Shown here: positions 8,575-18,143 of the stretch, one piece after another
Numbering within the stretch: position 1 is the first letter of the stretch
Layout: each line of letters begins with the position of its first letter
Assembly: GCA_016716405.1 (NCBI GenBank)
Contig: JADJWK010000004.1
Location: 868,001-932,000, forward strand
Reading direction: 5' to 3'
Length of the DNA: 64,000 nucleotides
DNA from: Candidatus Melainabacteria bacterium
GTDB lineage: Bacteria > Cyanobacteriota > Vampirovibrionia > Obscuribacterales > Obscuribacteraceae
Made by a program: the position numbers and the translations under genes
Notes under the pieces: generated by a model
Seen by the model: only the letters and a program-made list of their open reading frames with translations
The model's database searches: none
What the model was told of the DNA's origin: nothing

Positions 8575-10297
8575 AGCTTCTCGGCAATTTCCTTCTAGCC
8601 TCGTCCCTGCTTCTAGTCTCTGTCCTCCTTCTAGTCTCTGTCCTCCTTCTAGTCTCGATCCAGGGCAGTTCCGGAAATACCGGCGATCCTGTCTTGAACG
8701 CCATGGTCGACGAGATGCAGAGATCGAAAAGCGATCTTCGATTCGAGACCCACCCGGCTCCGTACTTCGCCGCCTATTTCATAAAAGAGGTAGACGAGGT
8801 CTCCATCACCTCCTGCCTGGGCTCGCCGGCTGACATCGAGCGCAGCAAGACCAGAACGGTATTGCCCGATATCCGCCTCGGCGACTACGATCTGGACAGC
8901 TCCAATCCAATACTCTCGAGACAGAACAGTGCCGACCAGATCGGGGTGGATGACGACTACACCGCCATTCGCCGGCGTCTCTGGCTGCACACGGACAGAG
9001 ACTACAAATTCGCCGTCCGCACTCTGGAATGGAAGAAAGCATTTCTCGAGACCAATAATGTCCCGGACAGGCTCCCTGATTTGACCAGGGAAGAGCCCGT
9101 GGTGAAGATCAATGAGAAGCTCCCTCTTTCAGCAGACGAGAAAGCTCTGGCGAAAGAGGTGGAGAAACTCTCGAAAGTCTTCGCCTCTTTTCCCGACCTG
9201 CAGAAATCCAAAGTGACCATGGTTGTTCGCTCCAACACCATCTGGCACGTCAACAGCGAAGGCGGAAGAGTCAGGGACAGCGAGAAGAAGTGCTTCCTGA
9301 AATTCTACGGCACCGCCCAGGCTGAAGACGGCATGCCTATCGACGACTACCAGGTGATCTCGGCGAGAGCCCCGGGCGATCTCCCTCCCCTTGCCGAGAA
9401 GCTCGAGATTGCCGGTAAATTCGCTGAGGAGATAAGCGCTATCAGAAAGGCGAAGAAAGCCGAAGACTATTGCGGCCCTGTCCTTTTCAAAGGACAGGGC
9501 GCGGCCGAGTTTCTCGGGCAGATCCTCGCCCCCAATCTGGGCTTCGCCGAAGATTATATCGGTGACGAGAGCTTCCGCAATCCCTTGAAGAACACCCTCG
9601 GCCGGAAGCTCCTGCCCGACCATATGAGCCTCCACGACAATCCCGGTCTCGAGAGTTTCGCCGGACAGACCATAGTCGGTGGCTACCGCTTCGACGACGA
9701 GGGCATGCCCGGCCAGAAGATCACCCTGATCGAGAACGGTCGTCTGAAGGATTTCTGCCGCAGCCGCATCCCCACCCGTCACGCCCGCAAGAGCAACGGT
9801 CATTCAGTGGGCGGCCACGGTATCTGGAATGTCCTCGAGCTGACCAGCACCAGGCCTCTCAGCCCCGAAAGACTCCAGAAGAGAATGAAAGAAGTAGCCA
9901 AAGATGCCGGTCTCGATTACATACTGGTGATCGAAAAGCTGAACGACGACTATCAACTGCATGAATATCCGTCCACCGAGATGAAAAAGGCGTATTACTT
10001 CACCCTTCATACTCGCGCCAGCCCTCGGATCCCATCGTTGCCTACCGCCTCTATTTGAAAGACGGCCGCAAAGAGCTCTTGCGCGGGCTCGAGTTCAATT
10101 ATGTTTCGCTTCGAACATTCCGGGATATCCAGGCCGTCGGCGACGACGCTGCGCCTTTCATCATCGAGCCCGACGGCAGGGCCAGGCATCTGATCACTCC
10201 CTCATATCTCATCGGCGAGCTCGATCTCAGACCGGTGAAGCCGGAGCACTCCACACTGCCGGTGGTGCCAAGCCCGGTCAAAGAGAGCTCCGAGTAA
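8571..10297 (+). pseudogene. exported TldE/PmbA-like partner of the upstream peptidase (one apparent frameshift)
   Basis: This second TldD/PmbA-family member overlaps the upstream stop by ATGA and has AGGAG upstream. It starts with a long hydrophobic signal sequence containing LLLVSV repeats. The glycine-rich core GGYRFDDEGMPGQKITLIEN is kept. The HExxxH site is replaced by GQGAAEFLGQILAPNLG, as expected for the non-catalytic TldE-type subunit. Near 10018-10030 the frame shifts by one missing base after FTLHTRAS; the protein then continues PIVAYRLYLKDGRKELLRG to 10297. Together with the preceding gene it would form an exported TldD/TldE heterocomplex. The break may be a sequencing indel in a CCC run. 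Confidence 0.75.
8602..8655 (+). repeat. three 18-bp tandem repeats within a signal peptide
   Basis: Units at 8602-8619, 8620-8637 and 8638-8655 share cctccttctagtct; the last two are identical and the first differs at a few positions. Read in frame they give LLLVSV repeats that lengthen the hydrophobic core of the TldE-like signal sequence. Confidence 0.9.
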
Positions 10298-10331
10298 AAC
10301 GCCTTCCCGGCTCCACTGCGGGCACGAAAGC

Positions 10332-12128
10332 ATGAAGATATTCTCCAGTATAAGAGTCGGCGAGAAGGGACTACTTCTCGTCCTTCTGCCTCTGGCCTTC
10401 GAGCTGATTTTCGTGGGAGCGCTTTGCCAGAGGCTCGCTGAAACAGCAAACGATTTCGAGTCCCTGAAGCGTTCGCAGAGAACCCTCTATCAGCTCCACG
10501 ACATGATGTACGGACTGTTCAGAGCAGGTGCGCTCCTGGGCAGACTGGACGCCATGCCTCGCGAAGATCGCCTGAAAGCGATCGCCGAGGTAAGAGCGAA
10601 CTTCGACAAGCCTGGACATCTGGGCCAGATCGATCTTGCAGGAGATCCTGAATTCAAGGAGCTTTTCTCCGACGCCGAGACCTCTCGAGAGCTTTTTCTG
10701 AGAGTAATGAAGCAATTCGAGGAAAGGGCCTCTCGCGGTCAGGCGACCAGCTATACCAACAGGGACCGGGACCAGGTAATCATGTCTCTTTTCACCCTCA
10801 GCTCGTTGATGGACAGGATCAAAGCCAGCACCGAACGCCTGGAGAGCCGCGAGCCGGCGGAGCTAGAGAGAATGTTCGATGAGCTCGTTCGATTCTTGAT
10901 CGCCGGTTTTCTTTCCAGTTGCGCGATCTCTTTCCTGGTCGCCTATGTCCTCTGCGTGGATATAGTCTCGAGACTCGGCGAAATAGCCAGAAACGCCCTC
11001 CTCATTGCCGCCGGAAAGCCTCTTCCCCCAGCGATCGCGGGCTCGGACGAAATCGCCGACCTGGACCGGCGCCTGCATGAGACCGGCGAGAGGCTCAGGG
11101 ATTACCAGAGAAAAGAGCTTGCGGTTCTGGACAATACCGCCGCCATAGTCTGCCGCCTCGACCGGCAGTTGCGCTTTCTCTCGGCTGGCGCGCCCGCGGA
11201 GAGAAACTGGGGCTATGCGCCGGAGGACCTTCTGGGCCGGTCACTGATCACCATAGCCGTCGATGCCGCCGGCCTCAACAAGGATTTCGAAAGGTCGGAT
11301 GAGTCACCGGGCAGAGAGATGCTCGTCCGCATCAGAACCCTTTCCGGAACAATCCGGGATACCTCATGGACGGTGATCTGGTCGGAGGAGACAGGCTCCT
11401 ATGTCTGCGTGGTCCACGATATCACCGAGATTCGCAAGATGGAGAAGCTCAAGCAAGCCTTCTTCTCCATGGTCAGCCACGATCTTCGCACGCCCCTGTC
11501 CTCTATCAATGTGAACATCGCCAATATGACCACAGGCGCGCTCGGCGAAATTCCACCGTCGGCAAGAAAACTGATTCAGATCATCCAGGCCAGTCTCTCC
11601 TCCCTGACCTCCCTGGTGAATGACCTCCTCGACCTGGACAAAATCGAGGCAGGAAAGCTTGTCCTCGATCGCGAATGTCTCAGCCTCAAAGACGTATGCG
11701 AATCTAGCCTGGCCGCCCTCGAGGCCATGGCCGCCGAGGCCGGAGTCGAATTGACCGGACCACAGGGAGATGGGGCTGTGATGGCCGACGAGAAGCGGCT
11801 CTTCCAGGTAGTGAACAACCTGCTCTCCAATGCCATCAAGTTTTCTCCGGCGGGCAGCACCATCGCCGTCAAGATCGACAGAAAAGGCGAAAAACTGGAA
11901 GTGAGCATCACTGACAGCGGACCGGGTATCCCGAAAGAGCAGCAAGACATTCTCTTCGATCGATACAGTCAGGGATCGGCCACTACCGGTCTGTCAATCA
12001 AGGGGACCGGTCTCGGTCTGGCCATCGTCAAATCGATCATCCTGGCTCACGGCGGTGAAGTGGGTGTGGATAGCGAGCCGGGAAGGGGCTCGACTTTCTG
12101 GTTCCGGCTCGAGGAGTTTGTCGAATGA
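10332..12128 (+). CDS. membrane PAS sensor histidine kinase
   Basis: A 598-residue two-helix sensor. TM1 (about 13-33) is followed by a 150-residue helical extracytoplasmic part resembling CHASE3-type sensors. TM2 (about 187-209), a HAMP-like segment and a PAS domain (about 262-370) come next. The HisKA domain has phosphoacceptor His383 in SMVSHDLRTPL. The HATPase domain shows the N box NLLSNAIKFSP, DSGPGIP and GTGLGLAI. It phosphorylates itself and then a response regulator. A second histidine kinase follows with an ATGA overlap, and an OmpR-type regulator is encoded convergently beyond it. Confidence 0.92.
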   Translation: MKIFSSIRVGEKGLLLVLLPLAFELIFVGALCQRLAETANDFESLKRSQRTLYQLHDMMYGLFRAGALLGRLDAMPREDRLKAIAEVRANFDKPGHLGQIDLAGDPEFKELFSDAETSRELFLRVMKQFEERASRGQATSYTNRDRDQVIMSLFTLSSLMDRIKASTERLESREPAELERMFDELVRFLIAGFLSSCAISFLVAYVLCVDIVSRLGEIARNALLIAAGKPLPPAIAGSDEIADLDRRLHETGERLRDYQRKELAVLDNTAAIVCRLDRQLRFLSAGAPAERNWGYAPEDLLGRSLITIAVDAAGLNKDFERSDESPGREMLVRIRTLSGTIRDTSWTVIWSEETGSYVCVVHDITEIRKMEKLKQAFFSMVSHDLRTPLSSINVNIANMTTGALGEIPPSARKLIQIIQASLSSLTSLVNDLLDLDKIEAGKLVLDRECLSLKDVCESSLAALEAMAAEAGVELTGPQGDGAVMADEKRLFQVVNNLLSNAIKFSPAGSTIAVKIDRKGEKLEVSITDSGPGIPKEQQDILFDRYSQGSATTGLSIKGTGLGLAIVKSIILAHGGEVGVDSEPGRGSTFWFRLEEFVE

Positions 12129-13933
12129 GAAGCAAGCTCGTCATTCTCGGCCTGAGCATAGTGGCTGTGCCTGCCCTCATACAGCTGGCGCTCCTGCTCG
12201 GAATGTCATCGCTGCTCTGGTCGATTCAGCAGGAGTCGCTTGCCGCACGCGAGTCCAGAGCAAAGATCAATCGACTCGACAATTGCATGATAAAAATTAC
12301 CGAGTTCTTCTTCCTGCCTGTGGTTTCAGAAACGGAAAGCGCTCCGGGGAACAGGCGAAGCGACAACGAGATAATCGCGGAGATTGCCGCGGTGGAGAAA
12401 GAGGCGCGGGATCTGCTCGACGCAAACGAATACGAAGGCGCAGCCGCTGTGAAGGCCGAGAGAGTAAGAGCCATGCTCGATGAGTTCACATCGATAGGCG
12501 CCCACTCCCTCGAGCGAATCAGGAAAGGGCGCACCCATGAGGAGCGCAATCAGGTCATGGATATCCTCGGCCCTGCCGCCGATCGTTTCGCCAGAGAAGT
12601 AACCGGGCTGATCGAGATCGAGAAAGCGCAGCGACAACAGATCACCGAGCTCAAAAGCCACCATCGAGAGCAGGCGGAAATCTGGCTATTGAGCACCGCT
12701 ATTCTGAGCCTGATCGCCTCAGGTGTCATGGCGGTCTTTTTCTCCGCCAGAATCAAGAAACCGATTCGAAGGATTTCGGACAATCTGCAAGCCCTGTCGA
12801 ACAATGCCCCTCTTCAGCCGCCGCTTAAAACCAGCGACGAACTCGGCGCCCTGGATAGACTCATCCACTCAGTAGCCGACGAAATCAATCTTGCTATCGA
12901 GCGCGAGAGGAGCGCCGTAGAGAAGGCCGCCGATCTTATCTGCGTGCTGGACGAATCAGGCGGGATTGTCTCGGTAAATGGAATCTCCGAGCTCTTTCTC
13001 GGCTTGACCCCTGCCGAGCTGAAAGGGAGAAGGCTCAGCAGTCTGTGCCTTGCAGAGCAGATCCTGGAAGCGGACGAGCTTGTCAGAAATACGATTTCAT
13101 CGAATCAGGCGAGAGCAGCGGATCTCACTCTCGAGCGAAGGGATGGCTCCACAGTCGATACCAGGTGGTCATGCCTCTGGTCGGACAGAGAGGAAGAGCT
13201 GTTCTGCGTGGCCAGAGACATAAGCAGGGAAAAGCAGCTTCAAAAGATGAAGATGGATTTTATGAGCATGATCAGTCACGACCTGCGCAGCCCCCTGACC
13301 TCGATGATCGGCGGTTTGACCATCCTGGCCAGCGGAATCAAGGGAGAGTTGCCTCCGGCTATGAAAGAAGAGGCGGAAGCCGCCATTGCCAGCGCTCAGA
13401 AGCTCGTGGCTTTCATCAACGATCTGCTCGATTATCAAAAGCTCGACGAGGGAAAAATGCCCCTTGAATTGAGCGATAACGAGATCGGATCAATGCTGGG
13501 AGAAGCGACCGAGATCGTCAGACCTCTCGCCACCGTTCGATCGATAGAGATAGAAGCGCCGGTAACCGGTACGGATCTAATACGCTGCGACCGCAACAAA
13601 ATCGTTCAAGTGATCATCAATCTTCTCTCGAATGCGGTCAAATTCTCGCCTGAGGGCTCGAGCATCACGATCCGGGTATCCTCATCGCCCACCCTCATGA
13701 AGATTGCCATCGACAATCAGGGTGAGCCAATACCCGAAGATTATCGCTGTCGCATTTTCGAGCCGTTCGAGCAGACGCCGGCGAGCCGCCATCAGGGCAC
13801 CGGTCTCGGTCTCGCCATTTGCAAGATGATCGTGGAGGCGCATGAGGGAGCTATCGGTCTGGAAGACCTGAAGAATGAGGATCGCAGCGGTCAGACCGGG
13901 ACCCGGTTCTGGCTCGAGCTCAAGCGTCGATGA
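12125..13933 (+). CDS. second membrane PAS sensor histidine kinase
   Basis: A 602-residue paralogue of the upstream kinase in layout. TM1 is at about 7-30 and TM2 at about 187-207, with a helical sensor region between them. A HAMP-like piece and a PAS domain (about 262-367) follow. HisKA carries His385 in SMISHDLRSPL. The ATPase boxes are NLLSNAVKFSPEG and GTGLGLAICK; the usual DxGxGI box is changed to DNQGEPIPED, a weaker match that may affect ATP binding. Translation is coupled to the first kinase. Its 3' end overlaps the 3' end of the convergent response regulator by 14 bp. Confidence 0.9.
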   Translation: MRSKLVILGLSIVAVPALIQLALLLGMSSLLWSIQQESLAARESRAKINRLDNCMIKITEFFFLPVVSETESAPGNRRSDNEIIAEIAAVEKEARDLLDANEYEGAAAVKAERVRAMLDEFTSIGAHSLERIRKGRTHEERNQVMDILGPAADRFAREVTGLIEIEKAQRQQITELKSHHREQAEIWLLSTAILSLIASGVMAVFFSARIKKPIRRISDNLQALSNNAPLQPPLKTSDELGALDRLIHSVADEINLAIERERSAVEKAADLICVLDESGGIVSVNGISELFLGLTPAELKGRRLSSLCLAEQILEADELVRNTISSNQARAADLTLERRDGSTVDTRWSCLWSDREEELFCVARDISREKQLQKMKMDFMSMISHDLRSPLTSMIGGLTILASGIKGELPPAMKEEAEAAIASAQKLVAFINDLLDYQKLDEGKMPLELSDNEIGSMLGEATEIVRPLATVRSIEIEAPVTGTDLIRCDRNKIVQVIINLLSNAVKFSPEGSSITIRVSSSPTLMKIAIDNQGEPIPEDYRCRIFEPFEQTPASRHQGTGLGLAICKMIVEAHEGAIGLEDLKNEDRSGQTGTRFWLELKRR

Positions 13934-14591
13934 TATAACCGCATTTGAGATCGGTGCGGATCAGATCGGCCCGGCCTATACGGGCTAGCTTCTGTCTCAA
14001 TGTTCGCATACAAGTTCGCACTGTGTCATCCGAGCCTTCACTGTCGAGGGGCCAGACACTGTCCCTGATTTGAGCAGAAGAAAAGTGGCGGCTCTTGTGC
14101 CTCAGGAGAAATTCCAGAAGAGCTGCTTCCCTCTGGCTCAACCTGACCGACCGGCTGCCATTACTGACGGTGCGCGTCTCGATTTCCAGGCTGACGCCGT
14201 CCGCCTCCATGCCGGTGGAGATAAGATGCGCCGGTCTGCGCAAGAGGCTCCGGAGCCTGGCGCTCAACTCACGGACTTCGAAAGGCTTGGTCAGGTAATC
14301 GTCGGCACCGGCATCGAGGCCGGCTTCTTTGCTGTCGAGGTCGGATAGACCGGTGAGCATCAGGACCGGCGCCTTTCCACCACGGCTGCGATAGTGCCTG
14401 AGGACTTCGACACCGGTCATGTCGCCAAGGTGCCAGTCGAGAATGACGATCTCGAAGGAAAAGCCGTCCAGCATCTGCAGCGCATCGCCGCCGGTCTGAG
14501 CCGTCTCCACCACATATCCCTGGCAATTGAGATAGCGAGAGAGTCCTCTGACGAGCTCGGGGTCATCATCTGCAAGTAACAGCTTAGCCAT
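13920..14591 (-). CDS. OmpR/PhoB-family response regulator
   Basis: The N-terminal receiver has the acidic pair Asp8/Asp9, phosphoacceptor Asp52 in ILDWHLGD, Thr80 and Lys102 (TKPF). A winged-helix DNA-binding domain follows (SQREAALLEFLLRH...DDTVRTCMRTLRQKL...CGYIID). At 223 residues it is normal length. It probably takes phosphate from one or both of the convergent histidine kinases, since no other regulator lies nearby. It sits 26 bp after two small genes on the same strand and may be transcribed with them. Confidence 0.92.
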   Translation of the reverse strand: MAKLLLADDDPELVRGLSRYLNCQGYVVETAQTGGDALQMLDGFSFEIVILDWHLGDMTGVEVLRHYRSRGGKAPVLMLTGLSDLDSKEAGLDAGADDYLTKPFEVRELSARLRSLLRRPAHLISTGMEADGVSLEIETRTVSNGSRSVRLSQREAALLEFLLRHKSRHFSSAQIRDSVWPLDSEGSDDTVRTCMRTLRQKLARIGRADLIRTDLKCGYIIDA

Positions 14592-14617
14592 GAGCCTCTA
14601 TCGGAAAGGGAGCATCC

Positions 14618-14986
14618 TTATCTAGGTCTCCCCGGGGTTCCCGGATCCAGGTATTTCGGTCGCTTGATGGCATCCTGGGGAAGCACCCACGTCATGCCCG
14701 GCTGCCGACAAATCCAACTGTAATCGAGATACGGCAATGTGGCAATGTCAGAGTGGCAGACGCCCGGGATCGGCGGAAAATCGATAGTGGGAGGCAAAGC
14801 CTCCGGAGCGAGCCTGTCGGCAGAAGCGCTTCCCTGTCCGCCTCCCGACTTGTTCTTTCCCGCATTGCTCTCTCCCGACTCCTTCGGTCGGCACGACTCC
14901 CTGTATTGCTCTTCGAAGAGCGCTCCGGCATTGATCCGGCTTCCCTCTGCGGCATCCCTGCCGGCTCTGAAATTTTCCATTCTCAT
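14618..14986 (-). CDS. small protein of unknown function
   Basis: A 122-residue protein that matches nothing I recognise. The first half is charged and low in complexity (KNKSGGGQGSASAD). The second is Pro/aromatic-rich with three conserved-looking Cys/Trp positions (VCHSDIATLPYLDYSWICRQ). There is no signal peptide or membrane helix. It overlaps the upstream small gene by ATGA and lies 26 bp before the response-regulator gene on the same strand, which supports it being a real gene. A role linked to the two-component system is only guilt by position. Confidence 0.5.
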   Translation of the reverse strand: MRMENFRAGRDAAEGSRINAGALFEEQYRESCRPKESGESNAGKNKSGGGQGSASADRLAPEALPPTIDFPPIPGVCHSDIATLPYLDYSWICRQPGMTWVLPQDAIKRPKYLDPGTPGRPR

Positions 14987-15330
14987 TCCTCCATGGAGAT
15001 ACTGAGACCCAACAAGACAGAAAGTGCTGCTACACCTTCGGCGGGGTCCTGAAACTCAGTCAGTCCTGCCGGAGCTATGCGGCCGGGTTCGGGCTCGTCC
15101 CGCACAAGAGGGGAAGTCTGTCGAACCCCTGCGTCATCATTTCTGACGGCCGGCTTGCTCTCATCCCCGACCAGCTCAAGCGGCTCCAATCCGGGCACAG
15201 TCCCGGGATCGGTCGATACGGCAGTGACAATCTCTCTCCAGACCGACATTTCGTCCTCGCTCCAGGCAAAATTCCCCGGGCCTTGCGGACCCGGCGAGAC
15301 CGTCGATTCGAATGATTCCGGACGCCGCAT
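14983..15330 (-). CDS. small acidic protein of unknown function
   Basis: A 115-residue, acidic, proline-rich protein with a hydrophobic C-terminal stretch (GVAALSVLLGLSIS) just before the end. The stop overlaps the ATG of the next small gene (ATGA), a sign of translational coupling. No family is recognised and no signal peptide is visible. It is the first gene of a likely three-gene unit ending in the response regulator. The coding call rests on the overlap and the open frame. Confidence 0.45.
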   Translation of the reverse strand: MRRPESFESTVSPGPQGPGNFAWSEDEMSVWREIVTAVSTDPGTVPGLEPLELVGDESKPAVRNDDAGVRQTSPLVRDEPEPGRIAPAGLTEFQDPAEGVAALSVLLGLSISMEE

Positions 15331-15411
15331 TGCACACTACCTCGGTAAGCCAGCTTCGATTTCTCGAACACCGCGATACTAGATCGGCTTGCGTGCGAAA
15401 TACGTGTGCTA

Positions 15412-16908
15412 TCAGTGAATGTCCGAAAGGATTTTTCCGGCCCGGCTCTCGACTTCCAGGGCCCGGTCGTTTCGCCCTAGACGCCGGAGCACCTGAGCGT
15501 AATCTTTCAGGCAGGCGGCAAGAAGCGGATTGTTCTCGCCGGCGGCGCGCTCGGTACTGGCCACGGCCCACTCGTAGAAAGTGCGTGACTGCTCGAGCTG
15601 TCCCTGATGATAATAGAGATAAGCAAGCTCGTTGAGAATCCGGGCTGTGTCCATACTGTCGGGCCCCAGAGATTTCTGAGCCTGGGCCAGGGCATCGCGA
15701 TAAAGACCGGCAGCCCTGTCGCCATTGCCCAGGTGGAACTCGCAGGAGGCGAGCATTGCCCGGGCATTGATGGTGAGCAGGTTGCCGTCCCCGTATGCAT
15801 CGTGATAGACGGCGAGCGCCCTCTCGATAAGCGGTCTGGCCTCGTTATACCGGCCTTTCGTGATATAGAGCTGCCCCAGAGCGGCAAGATCGTTCCCCAC
15901 CGAAGGATGGTGCGGCCCCAGAGCATCTATATCTATGGCGATTTTTCGCTTGTACTGCTCTTCCCCGGCCGCGAATCGGTCCTGCTTGATTACCGCTTCG
16001 TTCACCACCCGGTAGGCAGGAGCCAGAGACTGGTCGGAGGCGGGCATCCGGATACCGCGCAGGCGCACCTGCTCGTTCTCGTCGGTCTGCTGCTCGTGCT
16101 TCGCCTGAAGCTCGAAACGGCTCTGCTTCTGCCATTCGGAGGACCGGATCGGAGGACGAAGCGTCACTCTGGCGGTATCATCGACGGTGTCTTTCGAAGA
16201 CTGATCGAGGATGTCCCTGTCGAAGTCCTTGATAAGATCGTTATTGGAATCGTCCGTTCCTTTGAGAAGATCGCCGTAGTCATGCTGGACTTTCTGAAGT
16301 TGCCTGGCGGCATCGAGGTTCGGGTCCCCGGATAAAATAGTCATCGCTCTCTTGTAGTGATTGAGAGCCTCCTCTCTATTGCCCAGCTTGCCATGGGCAT
16401 GACCGAGCCCGGCCAGGGCGCCGGCAGCCTCGGGGCTGTAGGGTCCGTAACTCTTCTCTGTTATTTTCAAAGCTTGATTGTAATAGCTCATGGCCCGGGC
16501 ATGATCGCCGGCGGATTCTTCTATGGAGCCGAGGTTCATGAGCACAGGCGATAGCCTGGGGCTCCCGGAGCCATATTTGTTGGTCCGCCGTAGAAGCACT
16601 TTGCGAGCCAGGGCTCTGGCCTCTCCCGGATGCTCGGTAAGAGCCAGGGCAGATGCCAGTTTGAGCATGCACTTATCAATGTCCTCCTGGCTTCCGCCCT
16701 GCTTCCTCACAAGAACGAGAGCCTGCCTGAAGCTCGCCACAGCACGCTCGGGCACCTCGGATTGCATATCTTTCTCGCCTGTAGCAAGGCTGTCTTTCCA
16801 TGAGGAAGCAGCCTCCGCTTGCGGCATGGCGCAGAGCCCGGCAAAAATGACACAGGCAAGAGCAATTCCACGTTTTCGGCTTTTCGACTCGACTCGCTTT
16901 TCAGACAT
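15412..16908 (-). CDS. exported TPR protein
   Basis: A 498-residue protein with an N-terminal signal peptide (hydrophobic core GIALACVIFAGLCAM, cleavage near AEA-AS). TPR units follow at about 35-190 and 300-490 (ALVLMNLGSIEESAGDHARAM-like in pattern). They are separated by a charged linker with no repeats (about 205-300). It resembles the exported TPR protein at 5.2 kb in repeat type and should act as a periplasmic or surface scaffold. It is transcribed alone: 81 bp separates it from the small genes downstream, and the next upstream gene lies 144 bp away. Confidence 0.82.
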   Translation of the reverse strand: MSEKRVESKSRKRGIALACVIFAGLCAMPQAEAASSWKDSLATGEKDMQSEVPERAVASFRQALVLVRKQGGSQEDIDKCMLKLASALALTEHPGEARALARKVLLRRTNKYGSGSPRLSPVLMNLGSIEESAGDHARAMSYYNQALKITEKSYGPYSPEAAGALAGLGHAHGKLGNREEALNHYKRAMTILSGDPNLDAARQLQKVQHDYGDLLKGTDDSNNDLIKDFDRDILDQSSKDTVDDTARVTLRPPIRSSEWQKQSRFELQAKHEQQTDENEQVRLRGIRMPASDQSLAPAYRVVNEAVIKQDRFAAGEEQYKRKIAIDIDALGPHHPSVGNDLAALGQLYITKGRYNEARPLIERALAVYHDAYGDGNLLTINARAMLASCEFHLGNGDRAAGLYRDALAQAQKSLGPDSMDTARILNELAYLYYHQGQLEQSRTFYEWAVASTERAAGENNPLLAACLKDYAQVLRRLGRNDRALEVESRAGKILSDIH

Positions 16909-17052
16909 GAAACTGATTGTACCCTGTAGCGCTCATCCGGGGGACCAGCATCTCATTTTTCGGGCTGATTTCGAAAAATCGCAATATTGCGATTTCCAGC
17001 AAACCTGCTGGAACTGGATACATGTTGCCATACTGGAGTCCTTCCCGCCTTG

Positions 17053-18069
17053 CTAGAACCGCTTGGGTGCCGTCTTCTTGAGCATGGCATCCACCCACAT
17101 TCGTGTGCGCGGGAAGGCTTCCCTGATTTTCGGTCCGTTCGGAGTACTGGCCCCCATGAGAAGCAGAGCGACCTCTCCGAAAGTCTCCATGGGTCCGGCA
17201 TCACCTGCGTGGGTATAGAGCTTGAGATCCTCCGCCAGATCCGGATTCATGGCTTCCACATCTTGCTTGAACATCCTGCGAAAGCCCGGGTCTTTCGAGG
17301 CGCCCTCCAGACAGTAATCGAGAGCATGGGCGCATTGCATGCGGGTGGCGAGCCTGATATCGCTATCGGTGCGAATACCGCCGACATGCCTGGAGCCCGG
17401 CTCCTCCAGGGCTCTCTCGTAGACGAACATTTTGGACTCGTAGGTGCGACCGGGCTCATTGCAGACCAGGTGACCGTCAGCCGGATGCCTGAGATCCAGT
17501 ATGTCCGGGAACTGATCAAGTGGATTCGTGGCAACGAAGACCCTCGCTCCTGCCTGGTCGAGAATTCGATAAATATGAACCGGCAGCTCTTCGATAGTCT
17601 TGCGCACGACATTAACCGTGTTGCGGCTCACGGAGGGGTGCCCGAAGCGTGGCGCCACAACCGTTATTCGATCCTTGAGCTCTTTCGGCTTCTCTTCCCG
17701 GGCGGCCGGAGAGTCACCGGTCCTGGCAGTCTTGCTCCGATCGAACTGGCCGAGCCCGGCAAGATGCTTTTCGGCAGCCTCGGCTTCCCGGCTTCCGGGA
17801 CTGGACTTGATGAGCTCGCGATAAGCACTGACAGCGGCTTCGATATCACCACCGGCATAGAGACTGTGACCGAGATAGAGCCTCACAATCGGTCTCCTGT
17901 CCCCGGCATCCGCCGCACTCTTGAACCGCGCTGCCGCGGCTTTGAAATCCTTTGTCCGGTAGGCGGAGAGACCTTCGTCATAGTCGCTCCGGCAAAGGCC
18001 TGCCTCCATGCCGAGGCTCGTGATCGAAAGGACCAGCAAAAGGGCTCCACTTGTCGTGATGATTCTCAA
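17053..18069 (-). CDS. exported TPR protein with degenerate zincin-like C-terminal domain
   Basis: The start is TTG at 18069 because GGAGG lies seven bases before it and a clean signal peptide follows (MRIITTSGALLLVLSITSLG). The frame runs to an ATG at 18141, but that would leave no room for a promoter before the divergent gene at 18144. Residues 25-110 form TPR-like helices. Residues 135-338 resemble anthrax-lethal-factor-like zincins in overall pattern (VFVATNPLDQF, YESKMFVYE, HALDY, SKDPGFRRMFKQDV). The expected HExGHALD is here MQCAHALD (244-251), so the first zinc His and catalytic Glu are missing. It is probably a non-catalytic binding domain. Confidence 0.65.
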   Translation of the reverse strand: MRIITTSGALLLVLSITSLGMEAGLCRSDYDEGLSAYRTKDFKAAAARFKSAADAGDRRPIVRLYLGHSLYAGGDIEAAVSAYRELIKSSPGSREAEAAEKHLAGLGQFDRSKTARTGDSPAAREEKPKELKDRITVVAPRFGHPSVSRNTVNVVRKTIEELPVHIYRILDQAGARVFVATNPLDQFPDILDLRHPADGHLVCNEPGRTYESKMFVYERALEEPGSRHVGGIRTDSDIRLATRMQCAHALDYCLEGASKDPGFRRMFKQDVEAMNPDLAEDLKLYTHAGDAGPMETFGEVALLLMGASTPNGPKIREAFPRTRMWVDAMLKKTAPKRF

Positions 18070-18143
18070 TGGTCGCCTCCGGGCATGATAGATATGCCCT
18101 TCCAGGCTCCACTTTATCCGTTTTATACATGCCGGATTCATTC

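Noticed and set aside
14618..15330. toxin-antitoxin pair
   Set aside because: Two small overlapping genes invite this, but neither has a recognisable toxin or antitoxin fold, and the partner proteins are longer and less basic than typical pairs.
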